Of a stretch of DNA of 29,753 nucleotides, positions 22,855 to 29,753 are shown piece after piece. The DNA is taken from IMG/VR virus record IMGVR_UViG_3300042923_001074, positions 1-29,753 of that record. One strand, given 5' to 3'. Position numbers and translations under genes: made by a program. Numbering within the stretch: position 1 is the first letter of the stretch; each line of letters opens with the position of its first letter. The notes beneath the pieces are model-generated. The model worked only from the letters and a program-made list of their open reading frames with translations. It made no database searches and had not been told where the DNA came from. The DNA comes from a virus.

Positions 22855-24081
22855 ATGGAAGAAAGGTATTTGAAATTAGAAGGTGAAAGTAGAGAAAAAT
22901 ATATACATAGAATGTATTCTAATAAGGTTCAAAACAATTTAACTAATAGTCAAGTAAGAGAAATCATTAATGAAGTATTAGGTGTATCTTGGCAGGAATC
23001 TTATATGCGTGGTATTTTTAAGAATTACGAAATTGGATATTCTGAAGCTTTAGAATCTTTGAAAAGTGAAAAAGAATGTAAAAATAAAATTGATGAAGTT
23101 ACTAAATTGATTGGTGAGTTAGATGTAAAAAAGATGTTGATTCGCAATGATACCACTAGACTCAATAAGATAAAAAGAGATTTTGTAAAGAATATTGAAA
23201 TAGCAAATTACATAAATGAGTACATAGATAGAGAATGTGAAAACTTTCAACCTTTATCTTATAAAAGAATTGAAAATGAATCAGAAAAAACATTAATAGT
23301 TGGTATTTCAGATTGGCATGTTGGATATGTAATTAAGGATTATAAAGGCAATAGTTACAATTATGAAATAGCAAAAAAGAGATTATCTAAATTTTTATCA
23401 GAAATAGAAAAAGAAATACATAAAAATGATATATCTAAAGTGATAGTTGTCCAAGCTGGAGATTTGACAGAAGGAACATATCTTAGACAAAATCAAAATT
23501 ATGAATGCGAATTCAATAGTAATGAACAAATTGTTATGGCTGAAGAATTGCTATATGGATTTATTACTAGTATATCTAAAATGAAAGTAAATGTAGATTT
23601 ATATTCAGTTGGTGGGAATCATCAACGTGGCAATGGAAATAAAGATGCAAATATTGAAGGAGATAATAATAATTATACTATAGTTGAGAATCTTAAAAAG
23701 TGGTTTACTTTAGCACAAAATGATAGGGTTACAGTTTGTGATGTTGATTATAAAGAAGATTGTGGAGAATTTGATTTAGGTTTTGGAATTATTAAAATCA
23801 AACATGGTGATAAAAGCCCTAAAGAGGATAAAAAATTCTATGATAGTGAAGTTAGTATGAATAATAAAAGATATTCTATGCTAATCAAAGGGCATTATCA
23901 TAATTTTAATGTTAGTTCTCAAAACAATGGTGGTTATGTAATTACAATAGGATGTTTATTTGGATATAATCCATACAGTACAGATAGACTTCAATGTACA
24001 ACTCACGCTAGTCAATCTCTAATTGTAGTTAATTATGATGGAGTTGAATATATAAGAGATATAAATTTACAAATAAATTAA
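22855..24081 (+). CDS. Calcineurin-like metallophosphoesterase (YonJ-like position)
   Basis: 408 residues from ATG at 22855, eight bases after GAGGGAG; a TTG at 22852 is less likely. All five blocks of the metallophosphoesterase fold are visible: D153-W-H155, G202-D203, G-N255-H256, H317 in IKIKHGD, and G-H347-Y-H349. The N-terminal 140 residues are helical, with an HTH-like stretch NSQVREIINEVLGVSWQESYMRGIF. Phage relatives include exonuclease-like and DNA-repair phosphoesterases; I recall YonJ of SPbeta as a phosphoesterase at the equivalent place. Likely a nuclease or phosphatase acting on DNA, substrate unknown. Confidence 0.85.
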   Translation: MEERYLKLEGESREKYIHRMYSNKVQNNLTNSQVREIINEVLGVSWQESYMRGIFKNYEIGYSEALESLKSEKECKNKIDEVTKLIGELDVKKMLIRNDTTRLNKIKRDFVKNIEIANYINEYIDRECENFQPLSYKRIENESEKTLIVGISDWHVGYVIKDYKGNSYNYEIAKKRLSKFLSEIEKEIHKNDISKVIVVQAGDLTEGTYLRQNQNYECEFNSNEQIVMAEELLYGFITSISKMKVNVDLYSVGGNHQRGNGNKDANIEGDNNNYTIVENLKKWFTLAQNDRVTVCDVDYKEDCGEFDLGFGIIKIKHGDKSPKEDKKFYDSEVSMNNKRYSMLIKGHYHNFNVSSQNNGGYVITIGCLFGYNPYSTDRLQCTTHASQSLIVVNYDGVEYIRDINLQIN

Positions 24082-24086
24082 GCTAG

Positions 24087-24105
24087 AATAAAATATAAAT
24101 AATTA
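24087..24105 (+). repeat. AT-rich junction motif copy 12
   Basis: AATAAAATATAAATAATTA, five bases after the phosphoesterase stop. Shortly after it, AAAGG precedes a five-codon frame (ATG at 24121, MKAYN, stop at 24138) that ends at the ribosome-binding site of the ClpP-like gene. Confidence 0.62.
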
Positions 24106-24148
24106 AAATGAAAGGATTATATGAAAGCATATAATTAAGGTGATTGAT

Positions 24149-24742
24149 ATGGGAGAAATATATCAACCAATAGATAATATTTATAATGAAATGGTAGTTC
24201 AAGATGCGCTCAAACGAAGAAAATTACATTTAAATGATGATGTAGACGAGATATCAATGTTCAAATTAATGTATTATATGGATAAAATCAAACAAAAAGA
24301 CGATAGTGAAGGATTAGAACTTGGAAAAAGACAACCTATCAGAATCATAATTAATTCATATGGTGGTGTAATTTATGACTGCTTAGCTCTATTGAGTAAG
24401 ATAGAAAGATTTCAACAAGAATATAAGTATAAAATAATAACTGAATTAACTGGAAAAGGCATGAGTTGTGGTGCTTTTATATTCTGTTTTGGGGATGAAA
24501 GATTAATCAATAGGTTTGGAACTTTATTATTCCATCAATTATCTGCTGGACATTATGGAAACTATACTCAATTAAAAATAGGACATGACGAAGATGTTAG
24601 ATTACAAACACTAATAAACGATCTGATTGTTAATAAGACTTCTATACCAAGAGAATTATTAGAACAAAAAATAGACGGTAAAGACTGGTATTTGAGTCCT
24701 GAAGATTGTATTAAATATGATGTTGCTACAAAAATAATATAA
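24149..24742 (+). CDS. ClpP-fold serine protease
   Basis: 197 residues from ATG at 24149 with AAGGTGA five bases upstream; the GTG at 24140 lies inside that site. The ClpP pattern is complete: INSYGGVIYDCLALLSKI (oxyanion strand, IN-xGG), GKGMSCGAFIF with nucleophile S106, LLFHQLSAG with H129, and IDGKDWYLSPEDCIKYDVATKII with the Asp at 179. It is the length of one ClpP subunit. Phages use such proteases for capsid maturation, but it sits 4.5 kb before the terminase and no portal or capsid gene is in view, so a role in regulated proteolysis, replacing or modifying host ClpP, is an alternative. Confidence 0.88.
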   Translation: MGEIYQPIDNIYNEMVVQDALKRRKLHLNDDVDEISMFKLMYYMDKIKQKDDSEGLELGKRQPIRIIINSYGGVIYDCLALLSKIERFQQEYKYKIITELTGKGMSCGAFIFCFGDERLINRFGTLLFHQLSAGHYGNYTQLKIGHDEDVRLQTLINDLIVNKTSIPRELLEQKIDGKDWYLSPEDCIKYDVATKII

Positions 24743-24761
24743 AAGGATATAGGTGAGAGTT

Positions 24762-25136
24762 ATGTGTGAAGTTAATGAAAATGAATTAAATCAGGAAATA
24801 GAGACTGAAGAAACTGTAGAACAAGAATATTTCACTCAAGATGAAGTATATGATATTATAGAACAAGTTACACCTAAAGTAGAAGTTATTACCGAGGGTG
24901 TTGATGGATTAGAGATAAATACACAAGAATTTCAAGCTGGAATAGATAGTATTTCATTTTTATGTGGTCAGTATTCTGCATTAAGAAGTGTTGGAATTGA
25001 TTCTAGTTCAGCAATAGATATTATAGTAAATGAGAGAAATATAGAATTCAATTTGCAAATAAATGAGATGACTTGTAATAGCAATGAAAAACAATCTAAG
25101 ATTCAACAAGTTAATCAAGAACAAAATCAAATATAG
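24762..25136 (+). CDS. Acidic hypothetical protein, 124 aa
   Basis: ATG at 24762 follows AGGTGAG; a GTG at 24753 overlaps it. The first 40 residues are very acidic (ENELNQEIETEETVEQEYFTQDEVYDIIEQV); a hydrophobic helical segment with SISFLCGQYSALRSVGID is central, and the end is Q/N-rich. Not recognised. It lies 19 bases after the ClpP-like gene and 11 before the next, so the three form an operon; a substrate, adaptor or chaperone of the protease is a possible but untested role. Confidence 0.65.
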   Translation: MCEVNENELNQEIETEETVEQEYFTQDEVYDIIEQVTPKVEVITEGVDGLEINTQEFQAGIDSISFLCGQYSALRSVGIDSSSAIDIIVNERNIEFNLQINEMTCNSNEKQSKIQQVNQEQNQI

Positions 25137-25147
25137 TAGGTGATACG

Positions 25148-25357
25148 ATGATTAAATATAAAGATATTGAAAATATGGGTGAAGTATTTGCACAAGAATT
25201 ATGGGATGATATTGAGGATACAAGTATAAAATCAAATGAAATTTTATATAAGAAAATTACTAAAAAGCTATCGGAAGCCTATAATTTTGGAATTACCGAA
25301 TCTCAATGTGAGCTAAAAGATGCAATGGACGCTATTAGTGCATTGAAGTGTAAATAA
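25148..25357 (+). CDS. Hypothetical helical protein, 69 aa
   Basis: ATG preceded by TAGGTGAT. The product is an acidic, mainly helical protein (FAQELWDDIEDTSIKSNEILYKKITKKLSEAYNFGITESQCELKDAMDAISALKC). Not recognised. Last gene before the terminator at 25389; its stop codon lies within the next motif copy. Confidence 0.65.
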   Translation: MIKYKDIENMGEVFAQELWDDIEDTSIKSNEILYKKITKKLSEAYNFGITESQCELKDAMDAISALKCK

Positions 25358-25371
25358 AATATAATAAATTA
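25353..25371 (+). repeat. AT-rich junction motif copy 13
   Basis: AATAAAATATAATAAATTA overlaps the stop codon at 25355-25357 and is followed 17 bases later by a terminator. This copy therefore cannot be a normal promoter for the gene at 25522 unless transcription reads through. Confidence 0.55.
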
Positions 25372-25388
25372 AAAAGCCAATTTTATTG

Positions 25389-25419
25389 GGATTGAGTTGA
25401 AATATACTCAGTCCTTTTT
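25389..25419 (+). terminator. Terminator after the protease operon
   Basis: GGATTGAGT (25389-25397) and ACTCAGTCC (25406-25414), one G-T pair, loop TGAAATAT, then TTTTT. A CCAAT/ATTGG mini-hairpin precedes it. It has the same loop as the terminator at 26618. Confidence 0.88.
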
Positions 25420-25433
25420 GTTGTGATTTTAAT

Positions 25434-25510
25434 TATATCTATTAGAAACATAGTAGATATATAAAAATTATATTATGGATGATTGCTTAAAATAGAAGCA
25501 ATATGAAAGG
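25434..25510 (+). promoter_or_regulatory. Leader with two hairpins before the 25522 gene
   Basis: TATATCTA/TAGATATA (25434-25461) and ATTGCTT/AAGCAAT (25482-25502) are perfect stems; the second ends just before the GAAAGG ribosome-binding site. Its CTTAAAATAGAA is shared with the leader of the antirepressor gene at 26807. Confidence 0.5.
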
Positions 25511-25521
25511 ATGGTATTAAT

Positions 25522-26319
25522 ATGAGTACACAATTAGGATATGCAAAAGTTTATTTTACAAGAGAAGATTTCGGGAAAATGCTGAAATTAAAAGATATTT
25601 ATAATTTAACAATTTCCAATATTGAAAATAATGGTTATGGAGAAATGACATTGACTATAGCTACACCAATGGACAATATTACAAACAACAGAGTGAAGAT
25701 TTCTGAACATTACAATGATACGAAAAGATATAGAATACCAATAAAAGAAGATGAGAGTGTTAAAGAGTATAGTAATAAAGATGAATTATTAAGTGGTGAA
25801 GATTATTATTTATCTATTGATTTAAATAGGAATGAAGATAATTATGCAATATTATTTAAAGAATCATCAGATATGCAATTTAAATTAATTAAATTTATAA
25901 AAATTCAAGGATTTAACTTAAATACAGTTGCAGATAATTTAATAGAAATTTTAAAACCATATAAAAATGGACACATTATAGTTCCAAGTGTGGGGATAGG
26001 TTATGGATTAATTGATTCCCTACAAAGTAAAAATTTTAGAAATATAATGAGTTTAGATTTAGATGATTTAAAGAAAGTTGCTTTAGATAATATTAAATTA
26101 GTAGAGAATGTTGATTTGTTATATGATTTATTATCAGAAGATTTTTCAGGAAAAGAGCAATTTATGGAGTTCTTAGAATTATATACTGAATTAAAAAATA
26201 TTGATATGAAAATGAATGCTAATGGAAATATTACATTTGAAAGAAAATCAAAAGATATTGAGAATAATAGAATAATTGCAGTATTTAATGCTTTAAGCAA
26301 AATAGGATATAAACAATAA
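25522..26319 (+). CDS. Stand-alone terminase-nuclease-like protein, 265 aa
   Basis: ATG with GAAAGG upstream. The first 90 residues are not recognised. From residue 94 the pattern resembles the RNase H-fold nuclease domain at the C-terminus of large terminases: YYLSIDLNRNEDNYAILF with D100 in the first strand, KFIKIQGFNLNTVADNLIEILKPYKNGHIIVPSVGIGYGLIDSL for the second and third elements, and RKSKDIENNRIIAVFNALSKI for the last helix. The second catalytic Asp, normally at the start of the VGIG-type motif, is replaced by Pro, so it may be inactive. It lies 2.4 kb upstream of terL. A packaging accessory role is inferred. Confidence 0.5.
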   Translation: MSTQLGYAKVYFTREDFGKMLKLKDIYNLTISNIENNGYGEMTLTIATPMDNITNNRVKISEHYNDTKRYRIPIKEDESVKEYSNKDELLSGEDYYLSIDLNRNEDNYAILFKESSDMQFKLIKFIKIQGFNLNTVADNLIEILKPYKNGHIIVPSVGIGYGLIDSLQSKNFRNIMSLDLDDLKKVALDNIKLVENVDLLYDLLSEDFSGKEQFMEFLELYTELKNIDMKMNANGNITFERKSKDIENNRIIAVFNALSKIGYKQ

Positions 26320-26342
26320 ATAGAAAGCGAGGAATTTAAATT

Positions 26343-26606
26343 ATGCCAATGTTTGGAGTAAATAATATACATATGCCTGATGGGAGACTGTTAGGTGAAG
26401 TGTTAGAGGAAATTAAAAATGGATTTACTGGTGGTAGTTCACTAGATTTAAAAGAATATGCTAAATCTAGTGAAGTTAAAGAAGTAAAAGATTTAGTTGA
26501 AGGGTTAATTGCCGATTTAAAAGCTGGTAAGTATAATTTAACAGATGTTTCCACAGATGATAAGAAAGCCAAAGAAACTATTAAAGAAGAAACAGTTGAA
26601 AAGTAA
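26343..26606 (+). CDS. Hypothetical protein, 87 aa
   Basis: GCGAGGAAT precedes the ATG, 23 bases after the previous stop, so co-transcribed. N-terminus MPMFGVNNIHMPDGRLLGEVLEEIKNGFTGGSS contains a GG-S turn; the C-terminal half is a charged helix ending in KKAKETIKEETVEK. Not recognised. Terminated at 26618. Confidence 0.65.
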   Translation: MPMFGVNNIHMPDGRLLGEVLEEIKNGFTGGSSLDLKEYAKSSEVKEVKDLVEGLIADLKAGKYNLTDVSTDDKKAKETIKEETVEK

Positions 26607-26617
26607 TTAGTTTATTA

Positions 26618-26648
26618 GGATTAGATTGAAATATATCTAGTCCTTTTT
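26618..26648 (+). terminator. Terminator paralogous to 25389
   Basis: GGATTAGAT (26618-26626) pairs with ATCTAGTCC (26635-26643) around TGAAATAT, followed by TTTTT. The stem differs from that at 25389 by compensating changes while the loop is kept. Confidence 0.88.
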
Positions 26649-26654
26649 ATTATG

Positions 26655-26815
26655 TAAATATATATGTTGTAATAGGGTTTCACTCACCCGTTTATTTTAA
26701 GTAACATACAGATTTAGAGTAGGAAGTCATGAACCTACTCTATTTTCATGTAAAAAATAAACATTGTGAATTTCTATTAGAACATATATTGAGTGAATAT
26801 GTGTTACTTAAAATA
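26655..26815 (+). ncRNA. Candidate c4-like antisense RNA and its target
   Basis: GGG-TTTCACTCA-CCC (26675-26689) is a hairpin whose loop is complementary to TGAGTGAA at 26790-26797. TATTTTAAGTAACA (26693-26706) is a perfect 14-base complement of TGTTACTTAAAATA at 26802-26815. The order is A, B, A', B', with A' and B' just before the ribosome-binding region of the antirepressor gene. Between them TAGAGTAGG/CCTACTCTA (26715-26742) followed by TTTT could end a short RNA. P1/P7 c4 RNA has this same-strand arrangement upstream of the ant operon. Confidence 0.6.
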
Positions 26816-26835
26816 GAAAGAAGAAGTGAAAAATA

Positions 26836-27717
26836 ATGAAAACAGTACAAATTAATAAGGTAAAAGTAAGAGTATTTGAAGAAACTGAACTAAAAGAAAA
26901 ACTAAATATGAATGAAAAAGACATTGAATTAGTTGTTACATATCAAAGAACTTTTCCTGAATTATTACAAGATGAAGATGAATTTTGTATTGATGGAGAA
27001 ACTTTATGTCGTCAATTAGGCGTAAAAGATGATTTCAATAACTGGTTATTAAGAGAAACAAAAGGAAAAGAGGGTAAATTAATAAAGTATAGATGTATTG
27101 AAAATACTGACTTTATAAGCGATTGGGAAAATCCAAACGCTAAATATTCCAAAGAAGAAATCAAAGCAATGTCACCACAACAAAGAAGTGCAAATAAAAT
27201 AAAGAATAAAATAAAATTAACTTTAGAGTGCGCCAAGAAAATTGCAATGAGACAAAATAATGATATGGGCGACTTAGTATGTAGTTATTTCATTTTAATA
27301 GAAAAGACTTTAAGAAATTATGAAAAATGGTGTGAAGTTAGAGAACCAGAAAAGAAAAACGCAAATAAATTAAAAACAGAATTAAAGAAATGGGGATTAA
27401 AGAATTTTGCTAATTGTGATGAAAATGGATTGTATGCTAGAGAATTTAATATGATAAACAAAAATTTAACTGGTTTTACTGCATTAGAAATAAAATCTAA
27501 ATTAGGATATAGAGATAAACAAACTAGAGAACATTTAACTATAGAAGTTAATAAGGCTATAGATTTCTTACAAGAATTTGATATTAATTTGTTAACTTGT
27601 GGAATGGATTTTGATACTAGAGATAAAATGATAAAACAAATATGTGAAATAAATTATAAATACATAAAAGGATTATTTGACAATGATCATAGTAAAAATG
27701 TTGTAGTTAATTATTGA
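26836..27717 (+). CDS. AntA/AntB antirepressor-like protein
   Basis: 293 residues. Residues about 45-165 match the AntA/AntB antirepressor domain: FCIDGETLCRQLGVKDDFNNWL, then YRCIENTDFISDW, an excursion, and LTLECAKKIAMRQNNDMGDLVCSYFILIEKTLRNYEKW, which is the family's closing helix pair. The C-terminal 120 residues form a second, unrecognised domain, as is usual in phage antirepressors. Phage antirepressors inactivate the prophage repressor. Initiation relies on a weak GAAGAAGTG next to the complementary segments of the leader, which would make expression sensitive to that RNA structure. It is a single-gene unit between two terminators. Confidence 0.82.
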   Translation: MKTVQINKVKVRVFEETELKEKLNMNEKDIELVVTYQRTFPELLQDEDEFCIDGETLCRQLGVKDDFNNWLLRETKGKEGKLIKYRCIENTDFISDWENPNAKYSKEEIKAMSPQQRSANKIKNKIKLTLECAKKIAMRQNNDMGDLVCSYFILIEKTLRNYEKWCEVREPEKKNANKLKTELKKWGLKNFANCDENGLYAREFNMINKNLTGFTALEIKSKLGYRDKQTREHLTIEVNKAIDFLQEFDINLLTCGMDFDTRDKMIKQICEINYKYIKGLFDNDHSKNVVVNY

Positions 27718-27723
27718 TATTTG

Positions 27724-27755
27724 AAAGTCACTAATTAATTTTAGTGACTTTTATT
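27724..27755 (+). terminator. Terminator after the antirepressor gene
   Basis: AAAGTCACTAA (27724-27734) pairs perfectly with TTAGTGACTTT (27741-27751) around ATTAAT; U-rich tail TTATT. Confidence 0.85.
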
Positions 27756-27786
27756 ATTTAAAAAATTTAGAAGGAGATGAAATATA

Positions 27787-28701
27787 GTGGCAACAACTAA
27801 GTCAGAAGACAAACAATGTACAAGATGTGGTAGTATAAAAAAATTAAATGCCACTAATTTCTATAAATCATACAGTGAACTATTTAAAAATAATGGTGAT
27901 TCAAGAATGTGCATTTGTAAAGACTGTGTTATAGAATTAGCAGAACAGTTTAAGACCAGATTTAATAGTGATACTAGAGGATTATATGAAATGTGTAAAT
28001 TATTAGATGTATATTACATTAAATCATTGTATGATAGTGCAGTAGAACAAGCAAATAAGAATAATAAGAAAGACTCAAATCCTTATTCTATTTACTTTCA
28101 AAAAGTAAATTCTTTACCTCAATATGCTAAAAAGACATTTATAGATAGTGAACCATTTAATAAAGTTTTAGATGATGAAGAAATTGCTGAGGATATTGGA
28201 AGAGATATAGTTGATTTTTGGGGAGACGGATTAAGTCAAAGAGATTATGATTTTTTAGAAAAAGAATTCAAAAATCTAACAAGTAGATATGAATGTGACT
28301 CTTACGCTCAAGAACTTTTATTTAAAGAAATTGCATTCCAAACTTTAGATATACGAAATAAACGTAAGGAAGGTAAAGATGTAAGTAAAGAGGTAAAGAC
28401 ATTACAAGATTTACTTGGTTCAGCTAACATTAAACCTGCACAAGAGAATGCTTCAATGGCTTCGGAACAAGTAACATTTGGAACATTGATTAAAAAATAT
28501 GAAAATGAAAAACCAATCCCAGAGCCTTTACCTGAATGGATGACAGCAGACTGGATAAGAAAATATGTTGTAGTTTGGTTTTTTGGAAATCTTTGTAGGA
28601 TGATGGGAAAACCTAATCCATTTAACGATGAATATGAAGAAGAAATGAACAACTATACTGTAAAAGTTGATGAGGATGAATATGAGGAGAGTGATGATTA
28701 A
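27787..28701 (+). CDS. Zinc-finger protein in the small-terminase position
   Basis: 304 residues, GTG start eight bases after AAGGAGATG. The N-terminus has a four-cysteine zinc site, C11-x2-C14 and C44-x2-C47, in the pattern CTRCG-x-KK-L-ATNFY...CKDC, as in several phage packaging-associated and terminase small subunit-like proteins. The middle is helical; residues about 245-300 include [24 protein letters not shown], and the end is very acidic. The stop shares a base with the terL start (TAATG). By position it should be the DNA-recognition (small) terminase subunit; in SPbeta the YonG gene holds this place before YonF. Confidence 0.68.
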   Translation: MATTKSEDKQCTRCGSIKKLNATNFYKSYSELFKNNGDSRMCICKDCVIELAEQFKTRFNSDTRGLYEMCKLLDVYYIKSLYDSAVEQANKNNKKDSNPYSIYFQKVNSLPQYAKKTFIDSEPFNKVLDDEEIAEDIGRDIVDFWGDGLSQRDYDFLEKEFKNLTSRYECDSYAQELLFKEIAFQTLDIRNKRKEGKDVSKEVKTLQDLLGSANIKPAQENASMASEQVTFGTLIKKYENEKPIPEPLPEWMTADWIRKYVVVWFFGNLCRMMGKPNPFNDEYEEEMNNYTVKVDEDEYEESDD

Positions 28702-29753
28702 TGGCTTCACACTCTAATTTCAATAAATTAAATCAACAAAGTAAAACTGATATTTATAAACAAAGAAGAAATTTAAATAAAAATATGGATAATGCAACTA
28801 AATCGGACAAATTAATGAATGGAATAGGAATATGGACTTCGTGGTATAGATTATTTCCTCATTTATTTGTAAAAGAGTATTTAGGAATTTCTTTAAAGAC
28901 ATTTCAGCAAATATTAATATATTTTATGATGCATTTTAACTATTTCTTATACATTGCTTCAAGAGGACAAGGTAAAACATATTTAACTGCCATATTTTGT
29001 GTAACTAGAGCAGTACTTTTCCCTTCGAGCAAAATAATATTAGCGGCTGGAAATAAGTCTCAAAGTATTGAAGTTATAGAAAAAATATTAGATATAAGAA
29101 ATAATTCACCAAACCTAGCAAGAGAAATAGAAGAAATAAAAACAGGTGCTAATGATGCACGTTGCACATTCAAGAATGGGTCATGGATTCGGGCAATTGC
29201 TAGTAATCAAGGAGCAAGAAGTAAAAGAGCAAATGTTGTTGTAGTTGACGAATTTAGAATGGTACCAAAAGATATAGTTGATGGTGTTATTAGAAAATTC
29301 TTAACTGCACCAAGACAACCTAAATATTTAGAAAAACCTGAATACAAACACCTTCAAGAAAGAAATAAAGAATTATATTTAAGTTCTGCATGGTATAAAT
29401 ATCATTGGTCTTGGGATAAAATTAATTCATTCTTTGATGCAATGACAGATGGAAAATCTTATTTTGTATGTAGTTTGCCATATCAAGTAGCTATAAAAGA
29501 AGGATTATTAATGAGAGATCAAGTAGAAGACGAAATGTCAGAAAATGATTTCAATGATATTTTATGGCTTATGGAAATGGAAGCTATGTTTTTTGGTGAA
29601 TCTGAAAAAGCATTTTTTAAATTTGCGGATTTAGAAAAGAATAGGGTATTACCTAAAGCAATTTATCCAAAATCATTTTATCCAATACTAAGAAGTAAAG
29701 AATTTAAATTCACTGAAAAAGAAGAAGGTGAAATAAGAATAGTATCTTGTGAT
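28701..29753 (+). CDS. terL: Terminase large subunit, C-terminus beyond window
   Basis: The first 351 residues of a large terminase; the frame is open at the window end. The ATPase motor is clear: adenine-binding region near [17 protein letters not shown], Walker A ASRGQGKT (residues 86-93), the [13 protein letters not shown] strand, and Walker B NVVVVDEF with D183-E184. The segment after residue 215 ([21 protein letters not shown]) is motif III/coupling. The nuclease domain expected after about residue 400 is outside the window. It packages DNA into the prohead. YonF of SPbeta is the equivalent. Start overlaps the previous stop by one base. Confidence 0.92.
   Translation, partial: MASHSNFNKLNQQSKTDIYKQRRNLNKNMDNATKSDKLMNGIGIWTSWYRLFPHLFVKEYLGISLKTFQQILIYFMMHFNYFLYIASRGQGKTYLTAIFCVTRAVLFPSSKIILAAGNKSQSIEVIEKILDIRNNSPNLAREIEEIKTGANDARCTFKNGSWIRAIASNQGARSKRANVVVVDEFRMVPKDIVDGVIRKFLTAPRQPKYLEKPEYKHLQERNKELYLSSAWYKYHWSWDKINSFFDAMTDGKSYFVCSLPYQVAIKEGLLMRDQVEDEMSENDFNDILWLMEMEAMFFGESEKAFFKFADLEKNRVLPKAIYPKSFYPILRSKEFKFTEKEEGEIRIVSCD

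Noticed and set aside
1-29753. CRISPR array or insertion sequence
   Set aside because: The only regular repeats are the iterons and the AT-rich junction motif; there are no spacer-like units, no transposase genes and no flanking terminal inverted repeats.

Overview
The window is very AT-rich, with strong purine-rich Shine-Dalgarno sites, occasional TTG/GTG starts and Rho-independent terminators. Gene content and base composition point to a low-GC Firmicute, most likely Clostridium. It looks like part of a large extrachromosomal phage (phage-plasmid): it combines a plasmid replication and partition core with phage packaging and late-type genes. The best overall comparisons, from memory and not from a search, are the C. 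botulinum plasmid-prophage c-st for TubRZ partition and the Bacillus phage SPbeta for the block 16.5-29.7 kb.

Layout. 1-1.47 kb is a gene-free region with a sharp strand-composition switch near 0.7 kb. 1.47-7.05 kb is a leftward block: an FtsK/TcpA-type DNA translocase, a Replic_Relax-type protein, several very small membrane or hypothetical proteins, and a YdjM-type membrane metal-dependent hydrolase, punctuated by terminators. 7.4-9.7 kb is the rightward tubR-tubZ-tubY type III partition operon. 9.9-11.6 kb is the replicon: a small protein that looks like a lone Rep_3 winged-helix domain, an array of about 18-19 bp iterons, and a Rep_3 initiator with one further iteron inside its coding sequence. 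11.8-16.5 kb is a rightward early-type region: a promoter with a near-consensus LexA box, a winged-helix protein, a phage HNH/AP2-type endonuclease, small ORFs, a CoiA-like nuclease and a DUF5659-like protein.

16.6-29.7 kb resembles the yonO-yonF side of SPbeta: a 1043-residue protein with an RNA-polymerase double-psi-barrel active-site motif (SADYDSDQM), an HU-like protein, a beta-CASP metallo-beta-lactamase-fold protein, a YonK-like protein, a zinc ribbon, a calcineurin-like phosphoesterase, a ClpP-fold serine protease, a stand-alone protein resembling a terminase nuclease domain, an AntA/AntB antirepressor, a zinc-finger protein in the small-terminase position, and the large terminase, which runs off the end.

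Three things stand out. (1) A 19-bp AT-rich motif (about AATAAAWTATAWATAATTA) recurs in most gene junctions between 12.1 and 25.4 kb, always on the + strand, next to the gene for the putative single-subunit RNA polymerase; I propose it as a candidate promoter or processing signal for that enzyme. (2) Upstream of the antirepressor gene, two segments are perfectly complementary, in the same order, to two segments just before its ribosome-binding site, which is the architecture of P1/P7 c4 antisense RNA. (3) The tubZ-tubY gap holds two mutually exclusive hairpins, one a terminator and one that hides the tubY ribosome-binding site. All functional calls come from reading motifs by eye; no similarity search was run.
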